64,000 nucleotides of DNA from assembly GCA_021014325.1 (NCBI GenBank), contig CM037462.1, forward strand, positions 15,396,135 through 15,460,134, read 5' to 3'. Made by a program: the position numbers and the translations under genes. This stretch comes from Plazaster borealis (taxonomy: Eukaryota > Echinodermata > Asteroidea > Forcipulatida > Labidiasteridae). The notes beneath the pieces were generated by a model, which made no database searches, was not told where the DNA came from, and was given only the letters and a program-made list of their open reading frames with translations. Below are positions 25,561-37,922 of the stretch, one piece after another. Numbering within the stretch: the first letter of the stretch is position 1; each line of letters opens with the position of its first letter.

Positions 25561-25643
25561 CTTACCTGCAACACTATTTGTACTAACATAATTATGATCA
25601 TTTAGTACATCTATGTTGTGTAGTACGGTTTTGACTACATGTA

Positions 25644-25986
25644 TTAAAGGCCCTGTACACTATTGGTGAGATCGAAAAACACAATGTTCACAGATTCACA
25701 CATAACTTACATGATTTAAAGTAAGTAATGGTAGAAAGGGTTCCTTAAAATATTTCTGCCTAAAATGCTATCGTTTCTGAGAAATGAGTAAAGCAAGAGT
25801 TTTTATCACACGCGATAATTTGAAAAAACAGAAAACACATAAGGTCTCTTTTCATTATTTTCTCGTGACCTCGATGACCAATTGAGCTCAAACTTTCACA
25901 GGTTTGTTTGTTCATGCATATGTTGAATTCACACAAAATGTGGACACTGATTTTGAGCTGTTACCAAAAGTGTACAATACCTTTAA
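25644..25986 (-). mobile_element. TTAA MITE family D
   Basis: Complete reverse copy, TTAA 25644-25647 and 25983-25986; the latter is shared with a family B element. Confidence 0.8.
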
Positions 25987-26367
25987 AGGGAACGTACATG
26001 TTTGGTAATTGGAACCCACTGTTTGTTTCAATGCTATATAGTTGTATATATACCATAAAACTAACCTGTGAAAATTTCATTTCAAAAGGTGGTAGTGTTT
26101 TTGAGATATTGCTGAAAATCTGGAATGGTTTGTCCACACAGGAAGAATAATCTGTAATTGGAATACACAATATGAGAAGCATTTACTGCAGTAACGCTTC
26201 TCAGACTCAAATTTTGGGGGATAAAAAGTGATATCTTTTTCCATAACCGCAGTTCTTCGAAGTAAAAAGTTTCTCAAAATGCATTATACTATTCAAAGCT
26301 GCTGTACTTCTTAACAAGTTTTTATTGCCATTTCTTTTCAGAGTCATAGCCAAACGTATACAGACCC
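25983..26367 (+). mobile_element. TTAA MITE family B, chained to family D
   Basis: Starts at the TTAA that ends the family D copy on its left (25983-25986). The right end reads CAGACCCTCAAAG, so that TTAA has mutated. Confidence 0.75.
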
Positions 26368-27075
26368 TCAAAGCACTGACTGTGTATGCATTCCCACAAT
26401 AATTTCATCATGCAAAATAATTTCACTGGTAGTCAACCAATGATTGGTCATTACCTCATGAGCCAGAATCCAAAGTGTCATCTCAACCCATAATAGGATA
26501 CAAGATGGACTTGGCACCTGTTTGGCCCACATTAACTGCTTGATCATCTGACTTGCCCTGGCTGTCGGTTAGGATGTCCGTCAAAATAATCGTTTGATGT
26601 TGGGAGCACCTGAACTAGGATACTTACAGGTGGAAATTTATCGGAAAAACAGGACGACTGAGAGCTGGAAATGAGTCATTAGAAGTACTTTTCTCATTCC
26701 GCCAGAAAATTAATCATAAAAGCTTTAGGGGATATTAAAAACATGTAATGCTGTCATCGCCATGTGGAACTTGCTGTTTTTATCGATAAAGTTATTTGTA
26801 CCTGTGGGAGCTTGCACTAATCCAATGAGAGGGCTCATACATGTACATGTACATGTAGGCCCCCTACCTGTACCTCCCTCGCTGCTGCATGTACCCCCCT
26901 ACCCACCCACCCAATGGTACATCTTCTGCGATGTGAGGGGCCATACCCCCCCCCCCCCAATTCCCCCTGCTGCCAATCCTCCCAAGGTGCCCAACTATTC
27001 TGAAGTTAGGGTTTTACCAGCTAAACAGGTTTAAAATGTGGGTTTTTGGTAATGCATAATCACAATGTACTTAAT

Positions 27076-27447
27076 TTAAAGGTATCGTACACATTTGGTA
27101 ATGACTCAAAACAAATATTAGCATAAAAACTTACTTGGTAACAAGCAATAGAGCTGTTGATAGTGTAAAACATTGTAGGAAACGACTCCCTCTGAAGTAA
27201 CGTAGTTTTTGAGAAAGAGGTAATTTCTCACTAAAATAATAAAAACTTCTTGCAAGAAGTTTTTAATCCTATCTGAAAGCACACAAATTTGCACAACAAG
27301 GGTGTTTTTTCTTTCATCATTTTCTTGCAACTTCGATGACCAATTGAGCCCAAATTTTCACAGGCTTGTTATTTTATGCATATGTTGGGATACACCAAGT
27401 GAGAACACTGGTCTTTGACAATTACCAAACGTGTACGATGCCTTTAA
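27076..27447 (-). mobile_element. TTAA MITE family A
   Basis: Reverse copy with TTAA at both ends. The right TTAA (27444-27447) is also the left end of a family C fragment. Confidence 0.8.
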
Positions 27448-27565
27448 AGATAGGGTCAAAGATTGGTAGATACTCCAAAAATTAATGGCTATTACTTGGT
27501 AAGAAGCACTGCAGCTGTTGATAGTAGAAACTATCTTGAGAAAGAATTCTCTTCAAAGTTATATG
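27444..27565 (-). mobile_element. MITE family C fragment
   Basis: Starts at the TTAA closing the family A copy on its left: AGATAGGGTCAAAGATTGG and on to the GCTGTTGATAGTAGAAACTA region, after which similarity fades. Confidence 0.5.
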
Positions 27566-27759
27566 GTTTTGACAATTTTAGGATAAATTTGACTTTCTGT
27601 AGGTTTGGTTGCAGCTTTTTTTTCTCATCTTCTTTATATTTTCTCCCTCTCTCTTTCTCCTAATTTGTTTGTACCCTGCTTGTTTCCATTGGTTTTATAG
27701 AAAAAAGGAAAATCCCAAATTCATATCCATTTTTTATCTCAGACAATGCTGTATACTGC

Positions 27760-28105
27760 TTAAAGGTATTGTACACTTTTGGTAACAGCTCAAAATCAGT
27801 GTCCACATTTTGTGTGATTCAACATATGCATGAACAATCAAACCTGTGAAAATTTGAGCTCAATTGGTCATCGAGGTCACGAGAAAAAAGTGAAAAGAGA
27901 CCTTATGTGTTTTCTGTTTTTTCAAACATTTTTATCACGCGTGATAAAAACTATTGTTTTACTCATTTCTCAGAAACGATAGCATTAGGCAGAAATATTT
28001 TAAGGAACCCTTTCTACCATTACTTACTTTAAATCGTGTAACTTATGTGTGAATCTGTGAACAATTGTGTTTTTTGATCTTACCAATAGTGTACAGGGCC
28101 TTTAA
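27760..28105 (+). mobile_element. TTAA MITE family D (in chain)
   Basis: Complete; TTAA 27760-27763 and 28102-28105. The right TTAA is shared with family C. Confidence 0.8.
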
Positions 28106-28584
28106 AGGTAGGGTGATAGATTGGTAACTACTCCAACAATTCATGACCATAAAAACTTACTTGGTGAGAAGCACTGCAGCTGTTGATGGTATGAACTATT
28201 TTGAGAGTAGGATTCACTTCGAAGTAATCTGGTTTGATACATTTTTCACCCAAAAACATTTGAATCAGGAAATGATTCATGCATGAATCGTTTCTCAGAT
28301 TTCTGAGGATTGACTGTAAATTCCGATTTCCAAGGCGTCCATTTGCGAATGCTGTGGCCAGAGATGCGGTTGGTACCCGCTGTCACCTCGCTAAATGTGG
28401 ATGGATTCAACATTCTTGATGAAAGTACCGTGACAATTTTGTTTGGTTCTTTTTCTCAAAAACTACGTTAATCAGTGTATTCAGCTGCAACTTTCACAGG
28501 TGACTTTTATTGTATCTTTCTTGATAATTTTGCCTATAAATCAGCATAACGTCGACAAAAACAAATCTATAACCCTACTTTTAA
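28102..28584 (-). mobile_element. TTAA MITE family C (in chain)
   Basis: TTAA 28102-28105, shared with family D, and 28581-28584, shared with family K. Termini AGGTAGGGTGATAGATTGG and AAATCTATAACCCTACTT are inverted. Confidence 0.75.
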
Positions 28585-28908
28585 CCCTTTAGAGACCATA
28601 GTAGCCGCAAACAGCTTGTACCAAAATGCCCATAGCAACTGCGAACGGCCACAAAATTTGACCTTCTTCCACTCAAAGCATGCAGAGGGTCAAAGAAAAG
28701 GTATTGGACCGAATTGACATTTTCCAATTTTCCCATGTTATAATAGAATCTACAATTCTTAAACAAAGCCATGTAGGCCGTATTTCTGTTTCATATTAAT
28801 TTTTCTGACATTTTTTCTGAGTATAACGGGGCAAAAAATCAACAAGACTAGCAAGAATTGGGCCTATGGTGATGGAAATACAGATTTGAACGGTCTCTAG
28901 AGCGTTAA
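28581..28908. mobile_element. TTAA element family K (in chain)
   Basis: Begins TTAA-CCCTTTAGAGACCATAG and ends GAACGGTCTCTAGAGCG-TTAA, imperfect inverted termini of about 17 bp. Its left TTAA is shared with family C. A single copy in this window. Confidence 0.55.
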
Positions 28909-29069
28909 TCATACTGTACAAAATAAAGACATTGTTACTATTTATGAAACAAGCAATGAATGCCTGCTCCAAAGAAATATCATTTTGAAAGGGAGCAGAA
29001 AGAGAGAGGTGTAGGGGGCTGCACAAACAATTGCTCCAATAGACCCACTGCATATGACCTCACACTCTC

Positions 29070-29360
29070 AAAAAGGAGGCAGATCATTGGACGATAGCTG
29101 CTCTCTGTGCGTAAAAACGTGCGCGTGAATGGCGTGACCTCAGCGTACATGTACCTGTAGCGTTTCATGTTATGCAAGGGGATCTATTGATTTCTATAGA
29201 CCCCTTACACAACGCGGAATGCGCCTCCTAACAATGCGCGTCATTTTGGGTGTCAACTCTCTTTTGTGCATGTTTGTATACGATTTTGACACCCAAAATG
29301 ACACCCAGGATAGGCGCATGTGAGTACGCTGCGCGTTGTGCAAGGGGTCTATAGACCTTA
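29070..29360. repeat. Dispersed palindromic repeat family H
   Basis: TAGACCCCTTACACAACGCG at one side and CGCGTTGTGCAAGGGGTCTA at the other, with ACACCCAAAATGACACCCAG inside. Related copies lie at 60595-60895, 63780-63930 and, as a fragment, near 22380-22470. Confidence 0.6.
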
Positions 29361-29950
29361 TGCATTGACGTCATTCGGCCGCCATCTTAGAGGTAAAGGG
29401 ATGACGAAACAATCAAAACGTGCAGATTTGTACGCGCGGCGGACAGGATTGGCCAATGAACAACCTCCTTTTGACCTTTAGGCGTGGGCGCCCTATTGTT
29501 ATGACATCATGTGCATAAGGTCTATTTGTCAATTACAATCTGATAATTACTGATTCATTACTTGGACTATCAGTATCATTATCCAATGAATAAGCAATGT
29601 ATAGTCACAACTTGGGCCTTCTCCATATTCTTTATCAGGATCAAACACTGGAGTTTTGGAGAGAGAGGAAATTGTGAACGGCTGTGTTCTACTTCACCTG
29701 AACCCACATGGCTTTGTAATAGTTCCTGGCAGGGGGTACATGGGATTATGCAGAGGGTACATTACAGGTATGATCTCATTGGAAACTATATGTGGAATGA
29801 TTTGAGAGGGGTTTTTCTACCACGTGCGACTCCCACAGTTGACTCAGATTCCACTGAAAATTTGTATTGCAATGAAAAAATGAAATATCTAATGAAAAAC
29901 TTGTTAACTTGTTATTAGCTTACATCTGGGATAAAGAATAATATTTTGGT

Positions 29951-30207
29951 TTAAAGGCACTGGACATGTTTGGTAATTGTCAAAGACAGGTATTCTCACT
30001 TGGTGTATCCCAACACATGCATAAAATAATAAACCTGTGAAAATTTGGGCTCAATTAGTCATAGAAGTTGCAAGAAAATAATGAAAGAAAAAACACCCTT
30101 GTTGCACAAATTTGTGTGCTTTCAGATGCCTGAAAAGGGTTTCAGGCCTGAAGTCTTTTTCAGATTCAAATATTTTAGTGAGAAATTACCTCTTTCTCAA
30201 AAACTTG
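29951..30207 (+). mobile_element. TTAA MITE family A, right end lost
   Basis: Begins TTAAAGGCACTGGACATG and ends abruptly after TTTCTCAAAAACTTGC, so the right terminus is missing. Confidence 0.75.
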
Positions 30208-30574
30208 CTTAAGGCACATACCTATTGATTTATGAGGTTTTCCATTATTTGTGGTTGACAGATTTTTAAAGAAATGTCACATGAAAAAAAGGGTACTTTG
30301 TGGATTTTCCGAAAATGTACGTATATTATTGGCCGCTGAGGGCGCGCCCGGATGTAAGGCGTTTTCGATTGGTTGAAATTTTTCAGGTCGAAACACCATG
30401 TATTAAGAGTCAGGATAATGACCTCATATTTATTTACACACATGTGAGTTCTTGGAGTTTTGTGTGTGATAAGCACTGTATACTCCGTGCTTTCTCATGT
30501 CCTGAGAAACAAATCCACAGGCATACTCTTGAGTGGGATTTGAACCAACGACCACTCTACAGCAGATCTTAATA

Positions 30575-31165
30575 ATAGTAAAAACAACAATACTTGGTTC
30601 TTATATAGCGCACATATCCTAGTACCTAGAGCAAGGCGCTTTGCAACATTATTATCCCTGTTCATTGGGCATACTTTAACCATTCCTTAAACTTTCTCAA
30701 CTCCCTAAGGAGCACACAAGCCCAAGCTGCTTAAATTAGCGCTGAGGAGTTAATCCAACAAAATACTGTCTCAGCCCTCTCAGGTTCCCATTTTTACACC
30801 TGGGCCCAATTTCATAGAGCTGCTTAAGCAGAAATTATTGCTTAACATTTGTCTGCTAATACAACTCAGCAGAATACCAGTTACATTTTGAACATGTAAA
30901 ATGGTATTTTAGCTGGTAACCTTATTCTGGTAAGCATAATTTTGTTGTGCTTAGCAACTTTTTATGCATAAGCAGCTCTATGAAATTGGGCCCAGGGTTA
31001 AGGAAGCAATTATGGTTAAGGAAGCAATTATGGTTAAGTGCCTTGCTCAAGAACACAAGTGTCTTGTCCGGGAATCGAACCCACACTCCCATGATTTATC
31101 AATCAGAACTCGAGTCCGATGCAGTCGACTGCTCGGCCACGATACGCCACACCAGACACCACTAG
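30575..31165 (-). mobile_element. SINE type 5 with nested MITE
   Basis: CTTATATAGCGCACATATCC, GAGGAGTTAATCCAACA and TCTCAGCCCTCTCAGGTTCC, with a reversed tRNA-like head at the right end (GGGAATCGAACCCACACT, GCTCGGCCACGATACGCC). A family P MITE sits inside at 30803-30995. The copy at 53640-54232 has the same plan. Confidence 0.65.
30803..30995. mobile_element. Palindromic MITE family P, in a SINE
   Basis: Termini GGGCCCAATTTCATAGAGC and GCTCTATGAAATTGGGCCC are long perfect inverted repeats. The interior (TGCTTAAGCAGAAATTATTG, AGCTGGTAACC) has no coding potential. Confidence 0.8.
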
Positions 31166-31413
31166 ACCACCGAGCGTGCCATGAAATTTGTTTGGTTATA
31201 AATCACAGCAATACAGCATTTTCATAGTATTTCCCAATATATTTTCATAAGCAGACTTCAATTTCAAAAACCTCCAGCATAAGTTTGGTTTTGAATGGGG
31301 AAAAACCAACAAATATGCGAGAGTATTTTTAGAGAAACATCATTAATCTAGCCATCATTATTTTTACAGGAAAACTATCTAGTTTTGGGGTGCATCTAAT
31401 GATTGATGATGCC

Positions 31414-31867
31414 TTAAAGGTAGGGTCATAGATTGGTTTTTGCCAATGTAATGCTGATTTATAGTCACAGTTATAAAGAAAGATACAATAAAAAGTCACA
31501 TGGGAAAAGTTTCAGCTGAATACAGCGCCTACTTGTTGAGAAAACAGCCCCCCAAAACAGTCACAGTACTTTCACAAGAATGTCACATCCATCCACAATT
31601 TGTGAGGTGACAGCTGGTACCAACCGCATCTCTGGATGCAGCATTCGCGAATGGACACCAACCCTCAGAAATCTGAGAAACAATTCATGCATGAATCATT
31701 TCTCTAGATTCAAATAGTTTTGGGTGAAATTTTGTCCAAACCATATTACTTCAAAGGGAATCCTTTCTCAAAATAGTTTAAACTATCAACAGCTGCAGTA
31801 ATTCTCACCAAGTCAGTTTTTATGGTAATTTTTGGGAGTATTTACTAATCTAGGACCCTACCTTTAA
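31414..31867 (+). mobile_element. TTAA MITE family C
   Basis: Complete; AGGTAGGGTCATAGATTGG at the left, CTAGGACCCTACCT-TTAA at the right. Confidence 0.75.
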
Positions 31868-32123
31868 CCAAACAAAGAGCAAAAGTTGAAGTTATGAAAG
31901 AACTGCTGGTCCAGTACTAACAATGGCCGATTGCTTTACAGACAAAACTACTACAAGTTTCATTTTCCACATCTCCATTTCTGTATTTGAATACCTTTGC
32001 TTTGACGTTTTAGTAATTTATAATGTTGTTTTGGTCCAGGCTGATGCACTCAATAAATCTACTTGTTATCATCACTATTACAGTATTCTCTATTTTGTAT
32101 ATGGACATGAGGATCTAACCATA

Positions 32124-32766
32124 CAGGGTGGTTCAAAAAGTGTACCCACTTTTGACAGCCATTTTCACCTACTCACTTGTAAGTTTTTACAATTGTTTTT
32201 GTATTTTATGAAAGTGGTGACTGTTGAGCATTAGTGGTGAAAAAATCTAAGAAATTAGTTATTTTGTTTTCAAAATATGGTAGTTTAAAGATATCATGAG
32301 CAAAATTGATTTGTCCGCGGAGGTTTTCTGATCCCTGCTTGACTAATACTTCTGAATACACATCAACAATCTAGCATCTTCTCTTTTGTAATCTTCTTAA
32401 TAATAGATAAGCACAAAATAAGAGTATTTTAACTCATGCAGTTCCTAATTTCAAGTTCATTCAATATGAAGTCCTTGAACCGCGATACACCGTCGAGCTC
32501 TCTCTTTTATTGCCTGCACTGCGTTCAGCCTCAAAGTGGATGAAGTTGAAAGAGCATTCGTGGACAAATCAGTTTTGCACATGACACCTTTAAACTACCA
32601 TAATTTGAACAAGAATTATCTGATTTCTTAGATTTTTTCACCACTAATGCTTAACACCACTTTTATAATCATATCCAAAAATAATTGTAAAAACTTATAA
32701 GGAAGTATGTCAATTTGGCTGTCAATCACTTGGCCACGACAGTCTTTCTATAGAGAAGGTACACTG
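32124..32766. mobile_element. Long inverted-repeat element
   Basis: The left arm (32140-32320) and right arm (32585-32740) are imperfect inverted copies: GAAAAAATCTAAGAAATTAG against TTTCTTAGATTTTTTCACC, GGTAGTTTAAAG against CTTTAAACTACC. The left end TA-CAGGGTGGTTCAAAAAGT resembles mariner-type termini. No transposase is visible between the arms. Confidence 0.5.
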
Positions 32767-33879
32767 ACAGTAAATGAGCCACAATAAATTACTTCAATTA
32801 GTTTTGGTTTCACTGAACTATTATGCCAGATTCTTGCATTACATAAGCGCGTTATCCCCAAGCTCAGTTTATGACTTGATAAATACTATGTTTAGAACAA
32901 CTGGTGTAAGCACTCTCAAGAAATGTACCCATGTAAACAGAACATTAGAATGGGCTTGTTCTTAAGCAGCATACATCAAGTTGTCTGTGATAAAAAATGG
33001 ATATGAATGTTGAATTTGCTTCTTTTTCTAAACCAAAGGAAATACGCAGAGTACAAGAAATAAGAAAGAAGGCGAGAGGGGGAGAGAGCGAATAATAGAA
33101 GACAAAATATAAATATAATATTTGTTGAATCACAAACAATATGTTGTTCAGGGTTTGTTTTTGTTTTTTCGTGCAAAGGTTTCGGCAGGCTCAAAGATCT
33201 ACAAAATGGTCTAAAAATTGTGTTTAAATGATTTACAAGTAGTTCTTGAGATATGTCTTTTTGAATCTTTCAACTTCCAGTTTGAACGGGAGTAACAAGA
33301 AACAACTTCAAAGAGTTGTTCGGGTGGTGCCCGAACACCTAAAAAAGCTGCAAACCTAACCTACAGAAAGTCACGCAGCATTATACCTGTACATGTGCAG
33401 AGACTGTGTAACGCAAAGTCATGTTTACTGAGTCTCAGATGTAATGGCTGCAAGAAAAAACCCCAGCCGGTGATATGGCTGTTGGGCATATAATGCCAAG
33501 TCACTATCCCTCCATAACTAAATGGAGGAAATTGGGAGCATAAACACTTTACACAAGCAGATCAACCGCAAACATGCTCCATAAAAAAAAGCTGTCCTGA
33601 CATGAAACCACTTTTTAAAGTTCATTTCCACGTCTGGACGGGTTGAAGTTGGAGAGGGGGGAGGGGGGGGGGGTTAGGGAAGTAGGAGATAGAGTCCACT
33701 TTAAATAGCAAAGAGTCTTCAAGACAGCAAACCTGAGTTGATTCTGAACTATTGACTTCCTGTGAGAGATGAAGAATGTCACTTTTCATAATCTTGATGA
33801 CACGGTGATGACCTGCCAGGGAAAAATATGCACGGGATGTACATAGAGCGTATCCAAACTACAGGATTGAGTATCTCCT
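32767..33879. other. Intron sequence, nothing recognised
   Basis: No supported exon or element. A G run lies near 33656-33673. Confidence 0.5.
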
Positions 33880-34210
33880 CATAGAAAGGCTCTCAGGAAA
33901 TATTCAGTTTTGTGATCCACTCATTTTCCAATATGTAGAGTCCTTATGATGGTGAAAACAAAAATCACAATTCTCAAACCTTGAGTTAAAATGTTGTAAA
34001 ATACCACTGTGTTTGATACCTTTTAAGTGCAACTTTTGTCAACATCTGAAGAGGTGCAATGACATCACATTTCAAATATGGTCTGTACCTTTTGTAAAGA
34101 GAATTTTTACTTCGTTCCTGAATTTTGATGATATTCAATAAAAAGGGCATTGAGTTTGACCTTTTGACTGGCACAAATGATTCCTCTTTGGAATGTAAGA
34201 GTATCAAAGG
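33880..34210 (+). mobile_element. MITE family G copy
   Basis: CAGTTTTGTGATCCACTCAT, TTTGATACCTTTTAAGTGC and GACTGGCACAAATGATTCC match parts of 37923-38455. Confidence 0.55.
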
Positions 34211-34461
34211 TATGCAGAGCTATGTTTGAAATATAAGACCCATTTAATTGCATAGCACCATAATATAACAGTTTGTAAGGTGCTGTGGCGCAATCTGCAG
34301 CCAACCTTGTCAAAAAACACCGGGGTGAACCCCTTCTCTTGACGATAAGTGTACTCAGTTCTTTTACGTGCATTACACAACAAACAGGACCATAGGCTTT
34401 ATGTTCCATCCGAAGGGCGAAGCAATTAGTGTCTTGTTTATAAGGACACAAGTTTCAAGAC

Positions 34462-34660
34462 CAGGGCCCAATTTCATAGAGCTGCTTAAGCAGAAAATAT
34501 TGCTTAACAATTGTCTGCTAAGCAGAAATGAGCAGGATACCAGTCACAACTTGTACATGGGTCATGGTAGTTTGGCTGGTAACCTTATTCTGGTAAGCAT
34601 AATTTTGTTGTGCTTAGCTACTTTTAGTGCTTAAGCAGCTCTATGAAATTGGGCCCTGAC
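34462..34660. mobile_element. Palindromic MITE family P, uninterrupted
   Basis: GGGCCCAATTTCATAGAGC to GCTCTATGAAATTGGGCCC, with the intact internal site GAGCTGCTTAAGCAGAAAAT that serves as the empty-site reference. Confidence 0.8.
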
Positions 34661-34682
34661 ATGAACGTACACTCTGCTCATC

Positions 34683-34924
34683 TGGGCCCAATTTCATAGA
34701 GCTGCTAAGCACAACAATTTGCTTAGCATGAAATTTCTTCCTTGATAAAAACAGGATTATCAACCAAATTTCCACGTGATTTTCAGGATAAGCAAACAAC
34801 AGCTGTATACCAGTAACAAGCAATATGCAACACATGGAAATTTGGTTGGTAATCCTGTTTTTATCAAGGAAGAAATTTCATGCTAAGCAAATTGTTGTGC
34901 TTAGCAGCTCTATGAAATTGGGCT
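34683..34924. mobile_element. Palindromic MITE family P, long-arm subtype
   Basis: Same outer termini but different inner arms: GATAAAAACAGGATTATCAA at the left is mirrored at the right, giving arms of roughly 110 bases. It could fold into one long hairpin. Confidence 0.75.
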
Positions 34925-35621
34925 CAGAGCTTGAGGCCAGTGCGCTTGACCGCTGCGTTCATCCAGCTCTGTGTGCTGGATATTTGGCATCTCCACATCC
35001 TAACATGGCTGGTCCAAGGGATAGAATACAAGCCTGCTGAAAAGTGTCACAACCAGCAAATGCAATGAGCGTCAAAACCTGACCGAAACTATCATTAAAC
35101 AAAATGCCTACTATTATTACTAACAGTAATCATATTAAATCAATTTCATAATCTAGTTATTACAACTGATGCACAGTTTCATGTACATTCCCCCGTTGGC
35201 ATTCTACCCGACCTTTACCATTTCAAGCAAACGTTAAATCTCAAATCCAGCCTCTCTACAAAATAGGGCTTCTGACATTTCATATCCTTAAACTTAATCT
35301 ATGACCCCCTCTGCAAATCCCAACAACTTCTTGTTTGATTAGAGGAGCAGGCACCAACTCCTCCTCCCCTCCATCCTCGATAAAGTGCACTCAATAAACT
35401 AACGTATACTACATCTATCCAATCATTTCCCCCCCCCCCAAAAAAAAAAACACTTGGCTTGACAATTAAATTTCCTAAAATGCCAATCTGCAGTACAGCG
35501 AGCTGCTGGTGAAGTATCAAGTTCCGAAGTCAGAGCTGAGAATGTAATCCATGTTTGTTTTTTTTGCAACAAGCTTACGAATTTGAAAACATGGCTCAAA
35601 GGCTAGATGGAATATTATTTG

Positions 35622-35815
35622 GTTGTACCCGTACACCGACATGTGTTGATTGATACTCAGTTCTATGCACAGGCATATTACTTGGGTGGGATTCAAACCC
35701 ACGAACTTTGCCATTCTAGAGCAGATGTTTTACCGCTAGAACACCGAGATTTCCCGGCAGCTCTAGATGCAGTTTGAATCCTATATTTCAGCAGCTGGCA
35801 CCACAACAATTCAAC
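35622..35815 (-). mobile_element. SINE type 4 copy
   Basis: GGGATTCAAACCCACGAAC, TTACCGCTAGAACACCGAG, then AGATGCAGTTTGAATCCTAT, matching 41180-41370. Confidence 0.65.
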
Positions 35816-36344
35816 ACTCTATTTTCTTTAAAGCTAGATGAAATGTTTTTTGTTTTTTCAATGTTCAAAGAATCATGTGGTTATATGGAAAACGTAAATG
35901 GGTGAGGCACAAATACATAGACTAGTTCAAGTTTATATAGTTTTGCTCTACACCCATACACTGTCCTGAGGAAGAAAACAAAAAGTCAACAGGCATCTTG
36001 AGTAGATTCGAACCCACGACCTTCCACATTGCGATTGCGATCGCAGCCACATTAAATCTAGCAAATATCAAGACTTGTGAAACCATTTTACAAGCTTAAA
36101 ATTAATCTCTCTTTGGGATTTTACCACCGTACCCCGTATTTATTGTGAAAAGGAACAATTCTTTGACTCGCTGGACTAGTAAAGGAAAGGGATTTGACTC
36201 GCCCGCCGCTGTTTTCACTCGCGTTTGGCGACCGGGCGACTGCTAATTTCGAACCCTGACAGTCTATACGTAGGGCAGTTTTAATTTGTTTGTCTCTCTG
36301 CTAGGACACTTAGCTCACATGACCAGTTTGAACCCTTCCCAGTG

Positions 36345-36500
36345 GGTGCTATAGGATTGTGACTTTGATGATACAATCATGGAATTTGGCACACAGTCAG
36401 AGTATGTCATGAGAAAGATATTTGGCTATAGGGCAATCCCAAATTTGTCCTTTGAAAAAATAAAGGTTCAATAACAAGCAATTGCAGCCATTTTGAAATT
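36345..36500 (+). repeat. Dispersed repeat, inverted partner at 25.42 kb
   Basis: TACAATCATGGAATTTGGCA and GGCTATAGGGCAATCCCAAA pair with 25420-25560. Confidence 0.6.
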
Positions 36501-37545
36501 TTGAAAATTGCGTGTTATTCTACCTATGATATTTGTTTTCAAAATTCGAACCAGCGATGGCCTGGAAGTGAACTAGACGTGCACGACAACAGTACCATGA
36601 CAACGGTGGTATACGGAACTAAGAAATGGCGTCCTTTTGCTTGCATTGTTTTTCTTACTTTTATTTGGCACACTTCTCTGCAACTATTGTTTACAAGTTA
36701 GGTCATGTCTTTTTGTCACATTTGGTCACTCCGCACAGCGCCCTCATGTGTTCATATTTAGTCACTCGGTTTGTTTCACCACACATCGTCTTGGTTAGTT
36801 TACCTATTGTCAAATAATCCAAGTGCGGACACTGGTAAGATTTACCCTTTAGAATGTGTCACCCATGGCCTCGGTTATTAATCCAATGAGAACGCGGCTT
36901 TAAAGAACACACCGCCCGCCCTACTCCCCTTTACAAGAAGCAGCCTGTACAAGACCTAAACCCTGGCAAACCAATATTAATTCTATTCATTATCATTGGG
37001 AGTCCCTCAGGGATCCGTCCTTGGCCCACTGGCCCAAGGAGCTCACTGGACAATGTCCCAATGCTGCTTGGACCTTCTCATTGGTAATTACGCATAATTT
37101 ACTTGATGTCCGATGACCACTGTTTACATATCGCAACACATTTCTTAATAAAATCTAAGTGGTGAGGTCATAATAAAACACTCAATTTTTGTTTCAAAGC
37201 TCGCGAAATTATTAAACTTGACAGTCCGCACGCTCCCTGACTGACACTGTTTCATATTTGCCGATACATATTTTGTCAAACGGGGGGAAATATGAATTAC
37301 TAATGACAGCTTTGGGGAGAATTTTTACACTGACCATATGCACACCATAATTTTCCGTCATCTACTGGGAATTAGTTATGAAAAACAATGTTGAAAACCC
37401 CGGTTAGGAACTACGATGAAATATTACAGAAAACTTACATGAAAGCATCACATGAGTTTTTCTGTCTTGGGTCATATCCTCTGAGGGTATATAACGTAGG
37501 CAAGGACTTCTATGATGTAAAGGTGGGTGGTGAAACATTTCTATC
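36501..37545. other. Intron sequence, nothing recognised
   Basis: No supported exon or repeat family. Short ORFs only. Confidence 0.5.
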
Positions 37546-37915
37546 TAAAGGGTCTGTGTATGTTTGGTAATGACTCTGAAAATTAATGGCAATAAAAACT
37601 TACTTGGTAAGAAGTACAGCAGCTGTGGATAGTATATTGCGTTTTGAATAAAATATTTACTTCGAAGTACTGCTATTATGGAAAAAGATCTCACTTTTCC
37701 TCCCCAAAATTGGAATCTGAGAAGCATTTCTCAGATAGTGTATTCCAATTGCAGATTATTCTTCCTGCGGTGGACATAACCGCTACAGATTTTTGGCATC
37801 ATCTAAAAAAAGCTACCACCTTTTGAAATGAAATTTTCACAGGTTAGTTTTATGGTATATATCTAAAACTATATAGGATTGAAACAAACAGTAGGTTCCA
37901 ATTACCAAACGTATA
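37546..37915 (-). mobile_element. MITE family B, degraded ends
   Basis: Reverse copy from CTAAAGGGTCTGTGTATG to ATTACCAAACGTATAAACGC. Neither TTAA survives. Confidence 0.65.
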
Positions 37916-37922
37916 AACGCAA

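Larger units (their letters stand above)
34240..34980 (-). mobile_element. SINE type 1 carrying two palindromic MITEs
   Basis: Reverse-oriented SINE type 1 (CACCGGGGTGAACCCCTTCT, CCATCCGAAGGGCGAAG). It is interrupted by family P MITEs at 34462-34660 and 34683-34924. The pieces between and after them (tacactctgctcatc; agcttgaggccagtgcgctt) line up with the head of an uninterrupted copy, so both MITEs entered this SINE. Confidence 0.7.

Noticed and set aside
29562..29918. 118-codon plus-strand ORF
   Set aside because: No domain pattern, no flanking splice sites and no repeat of the peptide elsewhere; likely chance.
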